This document shows, piece after piece, positions 7,609 to 13,478 of a stretch of DNA of 15,712 nt (position 1 is its first letter; each line of letters starts with the position of its first letter). A program made the translations under genes and the position numbers. Origin of the DNA: an uncultured Synergistaceae bacterium (GTDB lineage Bacteria > Synergistota > Synergistia > Synergistales > Aminobacteriaceae); contig CALMZW010000202.1 of assembly GCA_937870605.1 (NCBI GenBank), positions 1 through 15,712 on the forward strand, given 5' to 3'. Under the pieces are notes generated by a model. It worked only from the letters and a program-made list of their open reading frames with translations. It made no database searches and was not told the DNA's origin.

Positions 7609-8598
7609 CTACTTTCCGGGTCGCAGAATCTCGGTGAACTTCTTGATGGTCGCTTCCTTCGTGGCGCTCATGGTCGTAAAGTCGAGCACGATCGCCCGCT
7701 GGACGGCGTCATGCGGATTGGGAAGCAGCGTATCTTTGGGAAGCTCCACATCGGCGCGCACGGGAAGCGTGCCGCTGTTGGCGATGATCTGCTGCGCTTC
7801 CCTGGAAAGCAGGAAATCGACGAACTTCTTGGCCGCCGCGAGGTTCGGCGTTCCCTTCATGATCGCGACCGGGCTCGGAAGCATGATGACTTCCTTGGGA
7901 TAGACGAATCCGAGCGTCGCGCCCTTCTTGATCTTGTCGGTCGTGATGTAGTCCACGCCGATGCAGGCGAGCAGGTCGCCCATCGCGGTGTCGTCGACGA
8001 CCTGGCCGGAGCCCTGTCCCATCTTCGCTTCGTTCTTCTTGCAGTTCTCGAAGTATTCCCACCCGAACTGCTGGGCGAGGGCCACGACGCTGCCGTAGGC
8101 CGTTCCGGAAAGCGCGGGGTTGGCGATGCCGAACGCGCCCTTGTATTCCGGCTTCAGGAGATCCTGCCACGAGGTCGGCGCGGTCTTGATGAAGCGCGTG
8201 TTGTAGGTGATCGCGAGGGTTCCGTTCCGGACGGGCGTGAAGAAGCCTTCGGGTTCCTTCACGGGGCTCTCGACGAACTTCGCCTCGGGCGAAACGTAGG
8301 GCTCCAGGATGCCTTCCTTCTTGAGCTGGTAGAAATCGGGCACTTCGCTGTGCCAGAGGACGTCCACCGTCATCTTGCCGGACTCGCGTTCGGCGGCGAT
8401 CTTCGCCATCAGCTTCCCCGCGCCGGCGGAATAGTAGTCGAATTCGATTCCCGCGTTGTTCTTGACGAACGCGTCCTTGAGCGCCCCGATGAGCGACTCC
8501 TTCATTGACGTGTACACCGTGAGTTTTTCTCCGGCCCATGCCGCGCCGGAAATCGCGAGAAGGGACACAAGAACAAGAACCGCAAGCAGTTTCTTCAC
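7609..8598 (-). CDS. periplasmic substrate-binding protein, FbpA/AfuA-like
   Basis: A 329-residue exported binding protein that would deliver the ligand to the downstream permease. The GTG start at 8598 has AGGGGG 9 nt upstream and gives a textbook signal peptide (MKKLLAVLVLVSLLAISGAAWA, cut after A22). The mature part begins GEKLTVYTSMKE, the usual opening of ferric/thiamine/polyamine-type class II binding proteins. It continues with YNTRFI...TSWQDLLKPEYKG and ends with a FVDFLLSREAQQIIA segment, both family hallmarks. No Cys lipobox is present, so it is free in a periplasm, which suggests a diderm host. First gene of a four-gene operon. The ligand is undetermined; iron is only the commonest choice in the family. 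Confidence 0.93.
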   Translation of the reverse strand: MKKLLAVLVLVSLLAISGAAWAGEKLTVYTSMKESLIGALKDAFVKNNAGIEFDYYSAGAGKLMAKIAAERESGKMTVDVLWHSEVPDFYQLKKEGILEPYVSPEAKFVESPVKEPEGFFTPVRNGTLAITYNTRFIKTAPTSWQDLLKPEYKGAFGIANPALSGTAYGSVVALAQQFGWEYFENCKKNEAKMGQGSGQVVDDTAMGDLLACIGVDYITTDKIKKGATLGFVYPKEVIMLPSPVAIMKGTPNLAAAKKFVDFLLSREAQQIIANSGTLPVRADVELPKDTLLPNPHDAVQRAIVLDFTTMSATKEATIKKFTEILRPGK

Positions 8599-8738
8599 CT
8601 GTCGCAACCCCCTTTGTCTGTCGATGAACCATTCGTCGGAATCGTCCGCGGAACGCAAGAAAACGGTTCCGCACCTCGTGAACTATTGCTCTTTTCGCTC
8701 TCCAGCCGCGGGATCACCTCCGGGTTCAGCATTGTTCG

Positions 8739-8795
8739 TTCGTTATGATAAAGCGTAACAACAGTGTAACAGAACATTACTGTAATACGTGTCAG
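8739..8795 (-). promoter_or_regulatory. probable promoter/operator cluster for the ABC operon
   Basis: An AT-rich island holds several short symmetrical elements: ATTAC-T-GTAAT (8776-8786), TTATGATAA (8743-8751) and a direct repeat GTAACA (8755-8760, 8766-8771). On the minus strand TATCAT (8750-8745) is a 5/6 -10 box, but no good -35 box is 16-18 bp upstream, which fits an activator-dependent promoter. No full 19-bp Fur box is seen. Confidence 0.4.
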
Positions 8796-8815
8796 GGTTT
8801 GTGTCGAGGCGTTTG

Positions 8816-8865
8816 CACGCAAAAATTCCCCGTATCCGGTCTCGGATACGGGGAATTTTTGCGTG
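8816..8865 (-). terminator. very strong bidirectional intrinsic terminator
   Basis: A perfect inverted repeat with a 23-bp stem (8816-8838 with 8843-8865) and a GTCT loop. A5 on one arm and T5 on the other give a U-rich 3' side in either direction. It sits 47 bp after the tetratricopeptide gene and insulates it from the ABC operon promoter. Confidence 0.9.
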
Positions 8866-8912
8866 ATTTCGTAATGCGACGCGGAAGCGGGGGCCTTCCG
8901 GCGGCGGTCGGA

Positions 8913-10112
8913 TTATTGCGCGGCCCGGATCGCGGCGGCGCGTTTTTCGAGGTCGACGGCCTTTTTCGCCTTTCCGGAGGCGCGGTACAGGGCCGCCAGC
9001 TTTTCGAGACGTTCGGCCGCGTCGGGGTGTTTCGGCCCGCGGATTTTCTCCACGATCTCCAGCGAGCGTTTGTACAGCGGTTCCGCCTGCGCGAATCTGC
9101 GTTGCGACATGTACACTTCGGCGAGGTTGGCCAGGCTCACGGCGACATCGGGGTGATCGGGGCCGAACGCCCGTTCCCAGATCGTCCGCGCGCGGATGCA
9201 GAGCTTTTCGGCCTCCGCGTACCGCTTCTGCGAATGGTACTGCAGCGCGAGGTTGTTGAGCGTCGTGGCGACGGTCGGGTGGTTCGCGCCGAGCGTTTTT
9301 TCCTTGATGCCGATCGAGCGCTTGTAGAGCGGGTACGCCTCGTCGTACCGTCCCTGGAGCCGGTAGATTTCCGCCAGGTTGTTCAGGCTCGCGGCGACCG
9401 CGGGGTGTTCGGCGCCGAGGGCCTTTTCCCGTATCGCGATCGAGCGTTCGCAGAGCGGCCCGGCCTTCGAATAGTCTCCCCGGGCCCGGTAGAGTTCCGC
9501 GAGGTTGTTGAGGCTGGTCGCGATCGCCGGGTCGTCCGGGTCGAGAACCGTCTCGCGGATGCCGAGCGCGCGGATGTAGAGTTCTTCCGCCCGGTCGAGC
9601 CTTCCCTGCCCGTGATGGAGCAGCGCGAGGTTGTTGATCGTCGTCGCGACGGCCGGAGAATCCGGGCCGAGCGCGCCTTCAAGAATCGCGATCGCCCGCT
9701 CGTACAGGGGTTCGGCTTCGTCCGGCCGGTCGCCCGTCCGGTAGAGCTCCGCGAGGTTGTTCAGGCCCGTGGCGACATTGAGGTTGTCGGGGCCGAACGC
9801 CGCTTCGAGGATCGCGACGGATCGCTTGTAGAGCGGTTCCGCGTCGGCGCTGCATCCCTTGGCGTCGTACGCCAGGGCGAGAGTGTTGCAGCTCAGTGCG
9901 ACGTCGGGATGGTCGCTCCCGAAAGCGCTTTCGGCGGCGTCGAGGGCTTTCTTGGCCGCGATAACTGCTGCGTCGAGGTCGCCCGCGCGATAGAGCGAGG
10001 TCGCTTCCCGGTTGAGGCGTTCCCAGTCTCCGGGCGCGTCCGCGGGCAGCGCGGGCGATGCCGCCGACAGCATCAGGGCGAGCATCGCCGCTATTGGCGT
10101 TCGTGTTTTCAT
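8913..10112 (-). CDS. exported kinesin-light-chain-type tetratricopeptide protein
   Basis: A 399-residue protein with a signal peptide (MKTRTPIAAMLALMLSAASPALPA, about residue 24) and ATG 10112 with AGGAG 9 nt upstream. Residues 33-368 are eight uninterrupted 42-residue repeats of the kinesin-light-chain TPR type (consensus LNNLAELYR....Y.EAEPLYKRS..I.EK.LG..HP.VA.S), followed by a partial ninth. Such a solenoid binds peptides or proteins and has no catalytic residues. It follows the choloylglycine-hydrolase-family gene after 54 bp on the same strand and ends at a strong terminator, so the two are likely co-transcribed and act in the same exported compartment. The partner is unknown. Confidence 0.92.
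   Translation of the reverse strand: MKTRTPIAAMLALMLSAASPALPADAPGDWERLNREATSLYRAGDLDAAVIAAKKALDAAESAFGSDHPDVALSCNTLALAYDAKGCSADAEPLYKRSVAILEAAFGPDNLNVATGLNNLAELYRTGDRPDEAEPLYERAIAILEGALGPDSPAVATTINNLALLHHGQGRLDRAEELYIRALGIRETVLDPDDPAIATSLNNLAELYRARGDYSKAGPLCERSIAIREKALGAEHPAVAASLNNLAEIYRLQGRYDEAYPLYKRSIGIKEKTLGANHPTVATTLNNLALQYHSQKRYAEAEKLCIRARTIWERAFGPDHPDVAVSLANLAEVYMSQRRFAQAEPLYKRSLEIVEKIRGPKHPDAAERLEKLAALYRASGKAKKAVDLEKRAAAIRAAQ
9009..10016 (-). repeat. eight in-frame 126-bp tandem units coding for TPRs
   Basis: The eight 42-residue repeats correspond to 8 x 126 = 1008 bp with no insertions or deletions between units. Units are diverged at the DNA level, so this is an old array rather than a recent expansion. 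Confidence 0.8.
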
Positions 10113-10141
10113 TCTTCGTGACTCCTTGTCGGGGTATTGTC

Positions 10142-10160
10142 GCCCGGCATCCGGCCGGGC
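10142..10160 (-). other. intergenic hairpin between hydrolase and TPR genes
   Basis: GCCCGGC (10142-10148) and GCCGGGC (10154-10160) form a perfect 7-bp stem with a 5-nt loop, 7 bp after the hydrolase stop. There is no T-run on the minus strand, so it more likely protects or processes the mRNA than ends it. Confidence 0.4.
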
Positions 10161-10166
10161 CGTCCG

Positions 10167-11288
10167 CTACTTCTTCGGCGTGACGTCCTCGATGTCCTCG
10201 GCCCGGACGCGGTCGAGCGGAAAGGCCGTGACGCCCGCGTCCGTCGGGGCGAAGCTCACGCGCTTCATGTCGACCATCCGCACCCTCCGGTTGAGGTGCG
10301 TGTGGTAGTAGAGCGCGAGGTTCTTCGTATCCCACGCGGAGGTCCAGAGCGTTGAGCTTCGCAGGCCGGAGCGCGCCGGGGTCTTGAGGTCGGACCCCTC
10401 GGCGAAGCCGAGCGGTGCGTTGAAGTTGTCCAGGATGCGGAAGATTTCGTAGACGGCGTCGGGGCCGTCGGCGGTCGGACGGGCCGTCTGCGTGAACGCA
10501 ACAGCCCGGATGAAACGGGACGGAGGCGTGAAGTCGCCCGGCAGGCCGATCATGCCGCTGCCCGCTCCGAGCGGCGTGAAGTCGAGGTCGCGGATCTTCT
10601 TGTCGGGCCAGGCGATGGGCGACAGATTGACGTAGTTCCGAAGGTTCGTCATGTGCCAGTCGAAGTTCGGCGAGTTCGTGATGACGCCGAGAGGATTGTC
10701 GTAGATTCGGGGCTGCCCTTCGTGGTATTCGACGACGATGGCGGCGCCGTCCGGCTGCGTGACGAGAAGGTGGACCGGCGCCGGGAAGCCGATGCTCGGT
10801 TCGGGGACGGCCGCAACGCCGATTTTCTTCAGTTCGGCGCGGACCTCGTCGACGCCCGCGCACTGCGTGAGAAGGTACATCACGAGGTCGGCGGGGCCGA
10901 TGGTTTTGGCCGCCTTCGCGGGGTCGTAGGCCTGGTACTGCGTGAAGCCGGGGAGGTAGAAGAGGCCGACGGCCAGTCCCTTTTCGTTCATGCCGTCGGC
11001 GAGCGCGCCGCGTTCGAGCATGTCGATTCCCAGAACGCCGTATTTGGCGGCCCAGCGCTTTCCGGGTTTGCCGTCGGGCGTTCCGCCGATGAACGCGTGC
11101 TTTCTCGGGATGACCACGACGCGCGAGTTCAGGTCGAACGCGCCCCATTCGTTGGTCCGTCCGTAGAGGACCGCCCCGTCGCCGGCCTTCAGCGTGACGC
11201 CCGTGCAGGCGTCGGCCGTTCCGGAGAGGGGCGGGATCGCAACCATGATCGTCAGTGCAAGCGCAAGAACGGGAAGACAGTATCGCAT
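10167..11288 (-). CDS. exported choloylglycine hydrolase-family (Ntn) amidase
   Basis: A 373-residue linear-amide C-N hydrolase. ATG 11288 has AGGAGG 8 nt upstream; the upstream ATG at 11318 is not needed. The signal peptide ends SGTADA and the next residue is Cys28, which becomes the N-terminal nucleophile on cleavage, as in this Ntn-hydrolase family. Further family marks are GRTNEW (Arg44; Glu47 where Gram-positive bile salt hydrolases have Asp), GMNEKGLAVGLFYLPG, and TNSPNFDWHMTNLRNYVNLSP. The GRT-EW form and the signal peptide fit the Gram-negative cluster, whose members cleave bile salts, penicillin V or acyl-homoserine lactones. The substrate is therefore open. It is first in a probable two-gene unit with the TPR gene and has its own promoter. 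Confidence 0.9.
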   Translation of the reverse strand: MRYCLPVLALALTIMVAIPPLSGTADACTGVTLKAGDGAVLYGRTNEWGAFDLNSRVVVIPRKHAFIGGTPDGKPGKRWAAKYGVLGIDMLERGALADGMNEKGLAVGLFYLPGFTQYQAYDPAKAAKTIGPADLVMYLLTQCAGVDEVRAELKKIGVAAVPEPSIGFPAPVHLLVTQPDGAAIVVEYHEGQPRIYDNPLGVITNSPNFDWHMTNLRNYVNLSPIAWPDKKIRDLDFTPLGAGSGMIGLPGDFTPPSRFIRAVAFTQTARPTADGPDAVYEIFRILDNFNAPLGFAEGSDLKTPARSGLRSSTLWTSAWDTKNLALYYHTHLNRRVRMVDMKRVSFAPTDAGVTAFPLDRVRAEDIEDVTPKK

Positions 11289-11333
11289 CGATCGAGCCTC
11301 CTTTGTGGTGTGGCGCATCGGAACACGCCTGCT

Positions 11334-11342
11334 ATTCTAGCA
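11334..11342 (-). promoter_or_regulatory. extended -10 promoter of the hydrolase/TPR unit
   Basis: The minus strand reads TGC-TAGAAT (11342-11334): a 5/6 -10 box with an extended TGn element, giving a start near 11327 and a 40-nt leader. No convincing -35 box is visible, which is common with extended -10 promoters. Confidence 0.5.
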
Positions 11343-11411
11343 AGTTTCGTCGTCATCCGGCGCTATCGTGCGCCTGTCACGGAGGTTTTTCCGCGTCCCG
11401 GACGGGTGATC

Positions 11412-11930
11412 TCACGGCTGCGCGTTTTTCGCCGCGCGTCCGACGTCGATCACGGTGATTCCGCTGTCGATTTCCTTTTCCGGGGTGTCGTCGAGATCGC
11501 CGAGTTCCTTCAGCTTCTGCGACGTCTCGTAGATGATGGAGTCCATGAGGCGCAGCGATTCCCGGTCCAGCGGCTTGCCGCTTTCCCCTTCGAGCCGCAT
11601 GAGGACGAGTCCGTTGAGGGCGTTGTTCACGATGTCCTGAACGGTTCGCATCGTCGCCTTCAGGACGCGGAGCCGCTGCCGCTGGACCTCGAGTTCATGG
11701 TCGCGCCGCCGCCGTATCCGGACAAGGTCCGCGAGCAGCCCTCCGGCGAGCATGACGGCTGCAAGGACGATTTCGTCCGCTTCCACGTGTTCGTGTTTTT
11801 GAAGAAGTTCGAGCGTCGCCTCGAAGATGTCGATGTCGAACGCGAGCGACAGGACGTAGAACGCCGCTCCGAGGGCTGCGCAGACGCAGGTTGCGCGGTA
11901 TTCGCGGACGAATGTGCGGATCGTCTTCAT
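11412..11930 (-). CDS. two-helix membrane protein with histidine-kinase-like dimerisation segment
   Basis: A 172-residue protein, not assigned to a named family. Two hydrophobic helices (about 14-32 and 54-70) are joined by a short acidic loop. Next come an arginine-rich stretch (RIRRRR) and a long predicted helix (75-115) that includes TVQDIVNNALNGLVLMRLEGE. A second helix (125-142) follows. This resembles the helical hairpin (DHp) of sensor kinases, but there is no phosphoacceptor His and no ATPase domain. ATG 11930 has AGGAG 13 nt upstream, a long gap. It overlaps, as ATGA, the end of a short fossil frame upstream, which suggests it was once the second gene of an operon. Function unknown. 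Confidence 0.7.
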   Translation of the reverse strand: MKTIRTFVREYRATCVCAALGAAFYVLSLAFDIDIFEATLELLQKHEHVEADEIVLAAVMLAGGLLADLVRIRRRRDHELEVQRQRLRVLKATMRTVQDIVNNALNGLVLMRLEGESGKPLDRESLRLMDSIIYETSQKLKELGDLDDTPEKEIDSGITVIDVGRAAKNAQP

Positions 11931-12040
11931 GACGGCGCGGATTCTCCTTTTCCGGATGTCTTCCGCAGCGCGACCTTCTGGAGCGTCGGGCCGTCGAGCA
12001 TCCGCAACAGTATTTCCCGGACAAGCGGCGTGTCACACAT
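11927..12040 (-). pseudogene. HepT relic: N-terminus only, fused to foreign tail
   Basis: The frame MCDTPLVREILLRML matches the intact HepT start (MYDTPLIREILSQML), then changes into the unrelated sequence DGPTLQKVALRKTSGKGESAPS and stops. The stop overlaps the next gene's ATG (ATGA). The HEPN catalytic region is absent, so no toxin activity is possible. The tail may be the genuine C-terminus of the gene that once preceded the 11412-11930 gene, cut by the arrival of this module. Confidence 0.8.
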
Positions 12041-12112
12041 ACCCGGCCTCGTCCCGTATCCGGTTTTTTAGAAATTCGTTCATGGTCCGGCTGTATGGAA
12101 TGAGATCGACGG
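11999..12112 (-). repeat. diverged direct repeat, copy B (MntA end / HepT start)
   Basis: Copy B of 12521-12632. By eye there are 12 mismatches in 110 aligned positions (about 89% identity), nearly all transitions. The inner 41 bp (12070-12110 against 12592-12632) are identical. The repeat covers the MntA C-terminus, the 8-nt gene overlap and the first HepT codons. Confidence 0.9.
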
Positions 12113-12176
12113 GGCGGCGCAGAATCGCGCGCCAGGAGCGCAGTTTTTCGGCGTATGCAGGGCCGGTCGAAGGCAA
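12033..12176 (-). pseudogene. glycosylase C-terminus fused in frame to MntA C-terminus (relic)
   Basis: Without a start codon, this frame reads LPSTGPAYAEKLRSWRAI, matching glycosylase residues 157-179 except for a 5-residue deletion. It then passes directly into RPVDLIPYSRTMNEFLKNRIRDEAGYV, matching MntA residues 75-101, and stops. Its stop overlaps the HepT relic's ATG by 8 nt, exactly as in the intact pair. The junction sits at ATCG, present at both parental sites (glycosylase 12942-12945, MntA near 12644-12647). It keeps neither catalytic site and is a deletion remnant of a second glycosylase-MntA-HepT operon. Confidence 0.85.
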
Positions 12177-12562
12177 GCGTCGCCCTGCGTGTGAGGCGGT
12201 TCGTGCGCCATCCGTTCAAATGAGGTTCGAAGTGAAGGTATATGATTCCTGCATACGGAATAGACAATCTCCGCATTGGTGTCGAAATAGTGGTGGCTGA
12301 TGATATCCCGGATTCCCTTCACGCCTTTCCAGTCCACTTCAGGATACCGGGGGAGAAGGACTCCGCCTGTAACTTTGTCGAGATTCTTGCAGCTTTCTCC
12401 GATGGCTATCAGCATCATGGAAATGCCGTCGAGGCGATCGATTCCTTCGTCGCTCGATATCAGGTCCTCCGTACAGGAAATGCCCGAAAAACGACGTTCG
12501 ATCCGGCCGATGGCAGTGAGCATCTGCGACAGTATTTCCCGGATGAGCGGCGTGTCATACAT
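12080..12562 (-). CDS. hepT: HepT-type HEPN toxin (RNase) with abnormal C-terminal tail
   Basis: HEPN-domain protein of 160 residues, the toxin of a MntA-HepT pair. The active motif RX4HXY is R85-DIIS-H90-H-Y92. In characterised systems the Arg and His form the RNase site, and the Tyr is the residue that MntA modifies with AMP chains to silence the toxin. ATG 12562 overlaps the mntA stop by 8 nt, so translation is coupled. Homology should end near residue 121 (SFERMAHE). From there the frame runs out of phase through the downstream relic (PPHTQGDACL...SFHTAGP) until a stop at 12080. The tail of about 39 residues is therefore an accident of the rearrangement. Whether the protein is stable or active is unknown, but the catalytic core is intact. 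Confidence 0.88.
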   Translation of the reverse strand: MYDTPLIREILSQMLTAIGRIERRFSGISCTEDLISSDEGIDRLDGISMMLIAIGESCKNLDKVTGGVLLPRYPEVDWKGVKGIRDIISHHYFDTNAEIVYSVCRNHIPSLRTSFERMAHEPPHTQGDACLRPALHTPKNCAPGARFCAAPSISFHTAGP

Positions 12563-12632
12563 ACTCGGCTTCGTTTCGGATCCGGTCTTTCAGAAATTCG
12601 TTCATGGTCCGGCTGTATGGAATGAGATCGAC
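12521..12632 (-). repeat. diverged direct repeat, copy A (within intact mntA/hepT)
   Basis: Functional counterpart of 11999-12112. It includes the mntA 3' end, the 8-nt overlap and the hepT start. A second matching block links the glycosylase gene (12942-12973) to the relic (12124-12155), with 31 of 32 bases identical. Confidence 0.9.
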
Positions 12633-12860
12633 AGGCCGGTTCAGATCGTTCTCCAACGCTTCCCTGATGTGGACGAGGGCGAACAGATCCGGCTTCGCAA
12701 GTTCAACGACGATGTCGACATCGCTTTCCGGCCGGGCCTCGTCTCTCGCGAAGGATCCGAAAAGAGCGAGCCGCAATACGCCGAACCGCGTCGCCAGATC
12801 CGGCTTTATCCGGCGGAGTTCGCGCAACAGTGCGTCGCGATTCAACGTATTGTTTCCCAT
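12555..12860 (-). CDS. mntA: MntA-type minimal nucleotidyltransferase antitoxin
   Basis: A 101-residue nucleotidyltransferase. The hallmark GSX10DXD is at G35-S36...D47-V-D49, with the third carboxylate at Asp78 (RPVDLIP), so all catalytic residues are present. In studied pairs MntA transfers AMP from ATP onto the toxin's RX4HXY tyrosine and so acts as an enzymatic antitoxin. ATG 12860 has AGGAGG 7 nt upstream. The gene begins 19 nt inside the glycosylase gene and ends 8 nt inside hepT. A TACACT box (12917-12912) within the glycosylase gene could give it a weak extra promoter. It belongs to the small COG1669-like group. Confidence 0.92.
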   Translation of the reverse strand: MGNNTLNRDALLRELRRIKPDLATRFGVLRLALFGSFARDEARPESDVDIVVELAKPDLFALVHIREALENDLNRPVDLIPYSRTMNEFLKDRIRNEAEYV

Positions 12861-13477
12861 TTTTTCCCCTCCTCGAAAAAAGTCTCCTGGTTGAGGTTCG
12901 ATCTTTGTTCCAGTGTACCGCATTCGTCCGCTTTCGGAACGATCGCGCGCCAGGAGTGCAGTTTTTCGGCGTACGGGACGGACGCGTACGCGGGGCTGGT
13001 CGACGGAAGCCGCGCATACCGCGGCTCTGGGCCGGGGACGAGGTGCGGCCGGACGTGTTTCAGGAAGAGCCGCTCTGCGGTCGCACCGTTGAAGAAGACC
13101 CGGGTGATCCGTCGGTGCGCCCTGAAAAAGGAAGCGAAGTCGTTGCAGACGATCGTATCGGGCTCGATGTCCGAATCCATGCTCCCCGGACGCGCGCAGT
13201 TCATGAGGACGTCCCAGAGCGCGACGCCCGAAGCGGCGAGCCTTTCCGTGCGGACGGCGTACGGGGCGCTCGGGTCGAAGCCGAACAGCTCGCCGGCGAT
13301 CCTCCAGAACGCGTTCTGCGGGTGCGCGTAGTATTGTCGCGCGCGAAGCGACGCAGCTCCCGGCATCGAACCGAGGACAAGCACGCGCGCGCACTCCGTT
13401 TCGACGGGAGGAAACCCGTGAAGGATCCCGGTCGCTGTGTCCGGGCCCTTCTGCGATGCCGGTCGTTTCGATGTCAC
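12842..13477 (-). CDS. DNA-deoxyinosine / uracil-DNA glycosylase superfamily protein
   Basis: A base-excision enzyme of the uracil-DNA glycosylase fold, hypoxanthine-DNA glycosylase (family 6-like) group. Signs are GSMPG at 36-40 (counterpart of motif GxxPG), YYAHPQNAFW at 49-58 and LPSTSPA at 157-163. These enzymes remove deaminated bases, mainly hypoxanthine, from DNA. I place the start at GTG 13477, one base after the upstream stop (TGACGTG), since no ATG is available before the conserved GFPPVE region; the exact start is uncertain. After WRAI (176-179), where relatives usually end, about 32 extra residues run into mntA, so the native stop may have been lost. It is third from the end of a coupled operon with a toxin-antitoxin pair, which is unusual for a repair gene. 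Confidence 0.85.
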   Translation of the reverse strand: MTSKRPASQKGPDTATGILHGFPPVETECARVLVLGSMPGAASLRARQYYAHPQNAFWRIAGELFGFDPSAPYAVRTERLAASGVALWDVLMNCARPGSMDSDIEPDTIVCNDFASFFRAHRRITRVFFNGATAERLFLKHVRPHLVPGPEPRYARLPSTSPAYASVPYAEKLHSWRAIVPKADECGTLEQRSNLNQETFFEEGKKWETIR

Positions 13478-13478
13478 G

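Larger units (their letters stand above)
8599..8912. other. 314-bp intergenic region upstream of the ABC operon
   Basis: It contains the tetratricopeptide gene's terminator (8816-8865), an AT-rich promoter/operator cluster (8739-8795) and a leader with two visible elements. One is an 11-nt sequence complementary to the 16S rRNA 3' end (8711-8721). The other is a 7-bp stem GCGGAAC/GTTCCGC (8648-8654 with 8666-8672, 11-nt loop). A 45-codon reading frame (8595-8732) ends in a GTGA overlap with the binding-protein start, but it lacks its own ribosome site and I do not call it. Confidence 0.6.

Noticed and set aside
8700..8725. Possible 16S rRNA 3'-end fragment on the plus strand (GGATCACCTCC)
   Set aside because: Only 11 bases match and the flanking 16S helix 45 sequence is missing, so it is not an rRNA remnant.
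8595..8732. A 45-codon leader frame (MLNPEVIPRLES...) ending in a GTGA overlap with the binding-protein start
   Set aside because: No ribosome site at its ATG, no recognisable protein, and the overlap could be chance; ribosome profiling would decide.
8741..8760. Fur box at the ABC operon promoter
   Set aside because: Only a short TTATGATAA element is present; it does not extend to the 19-bp Fur consensus, so iron regulation cannot be claimed.
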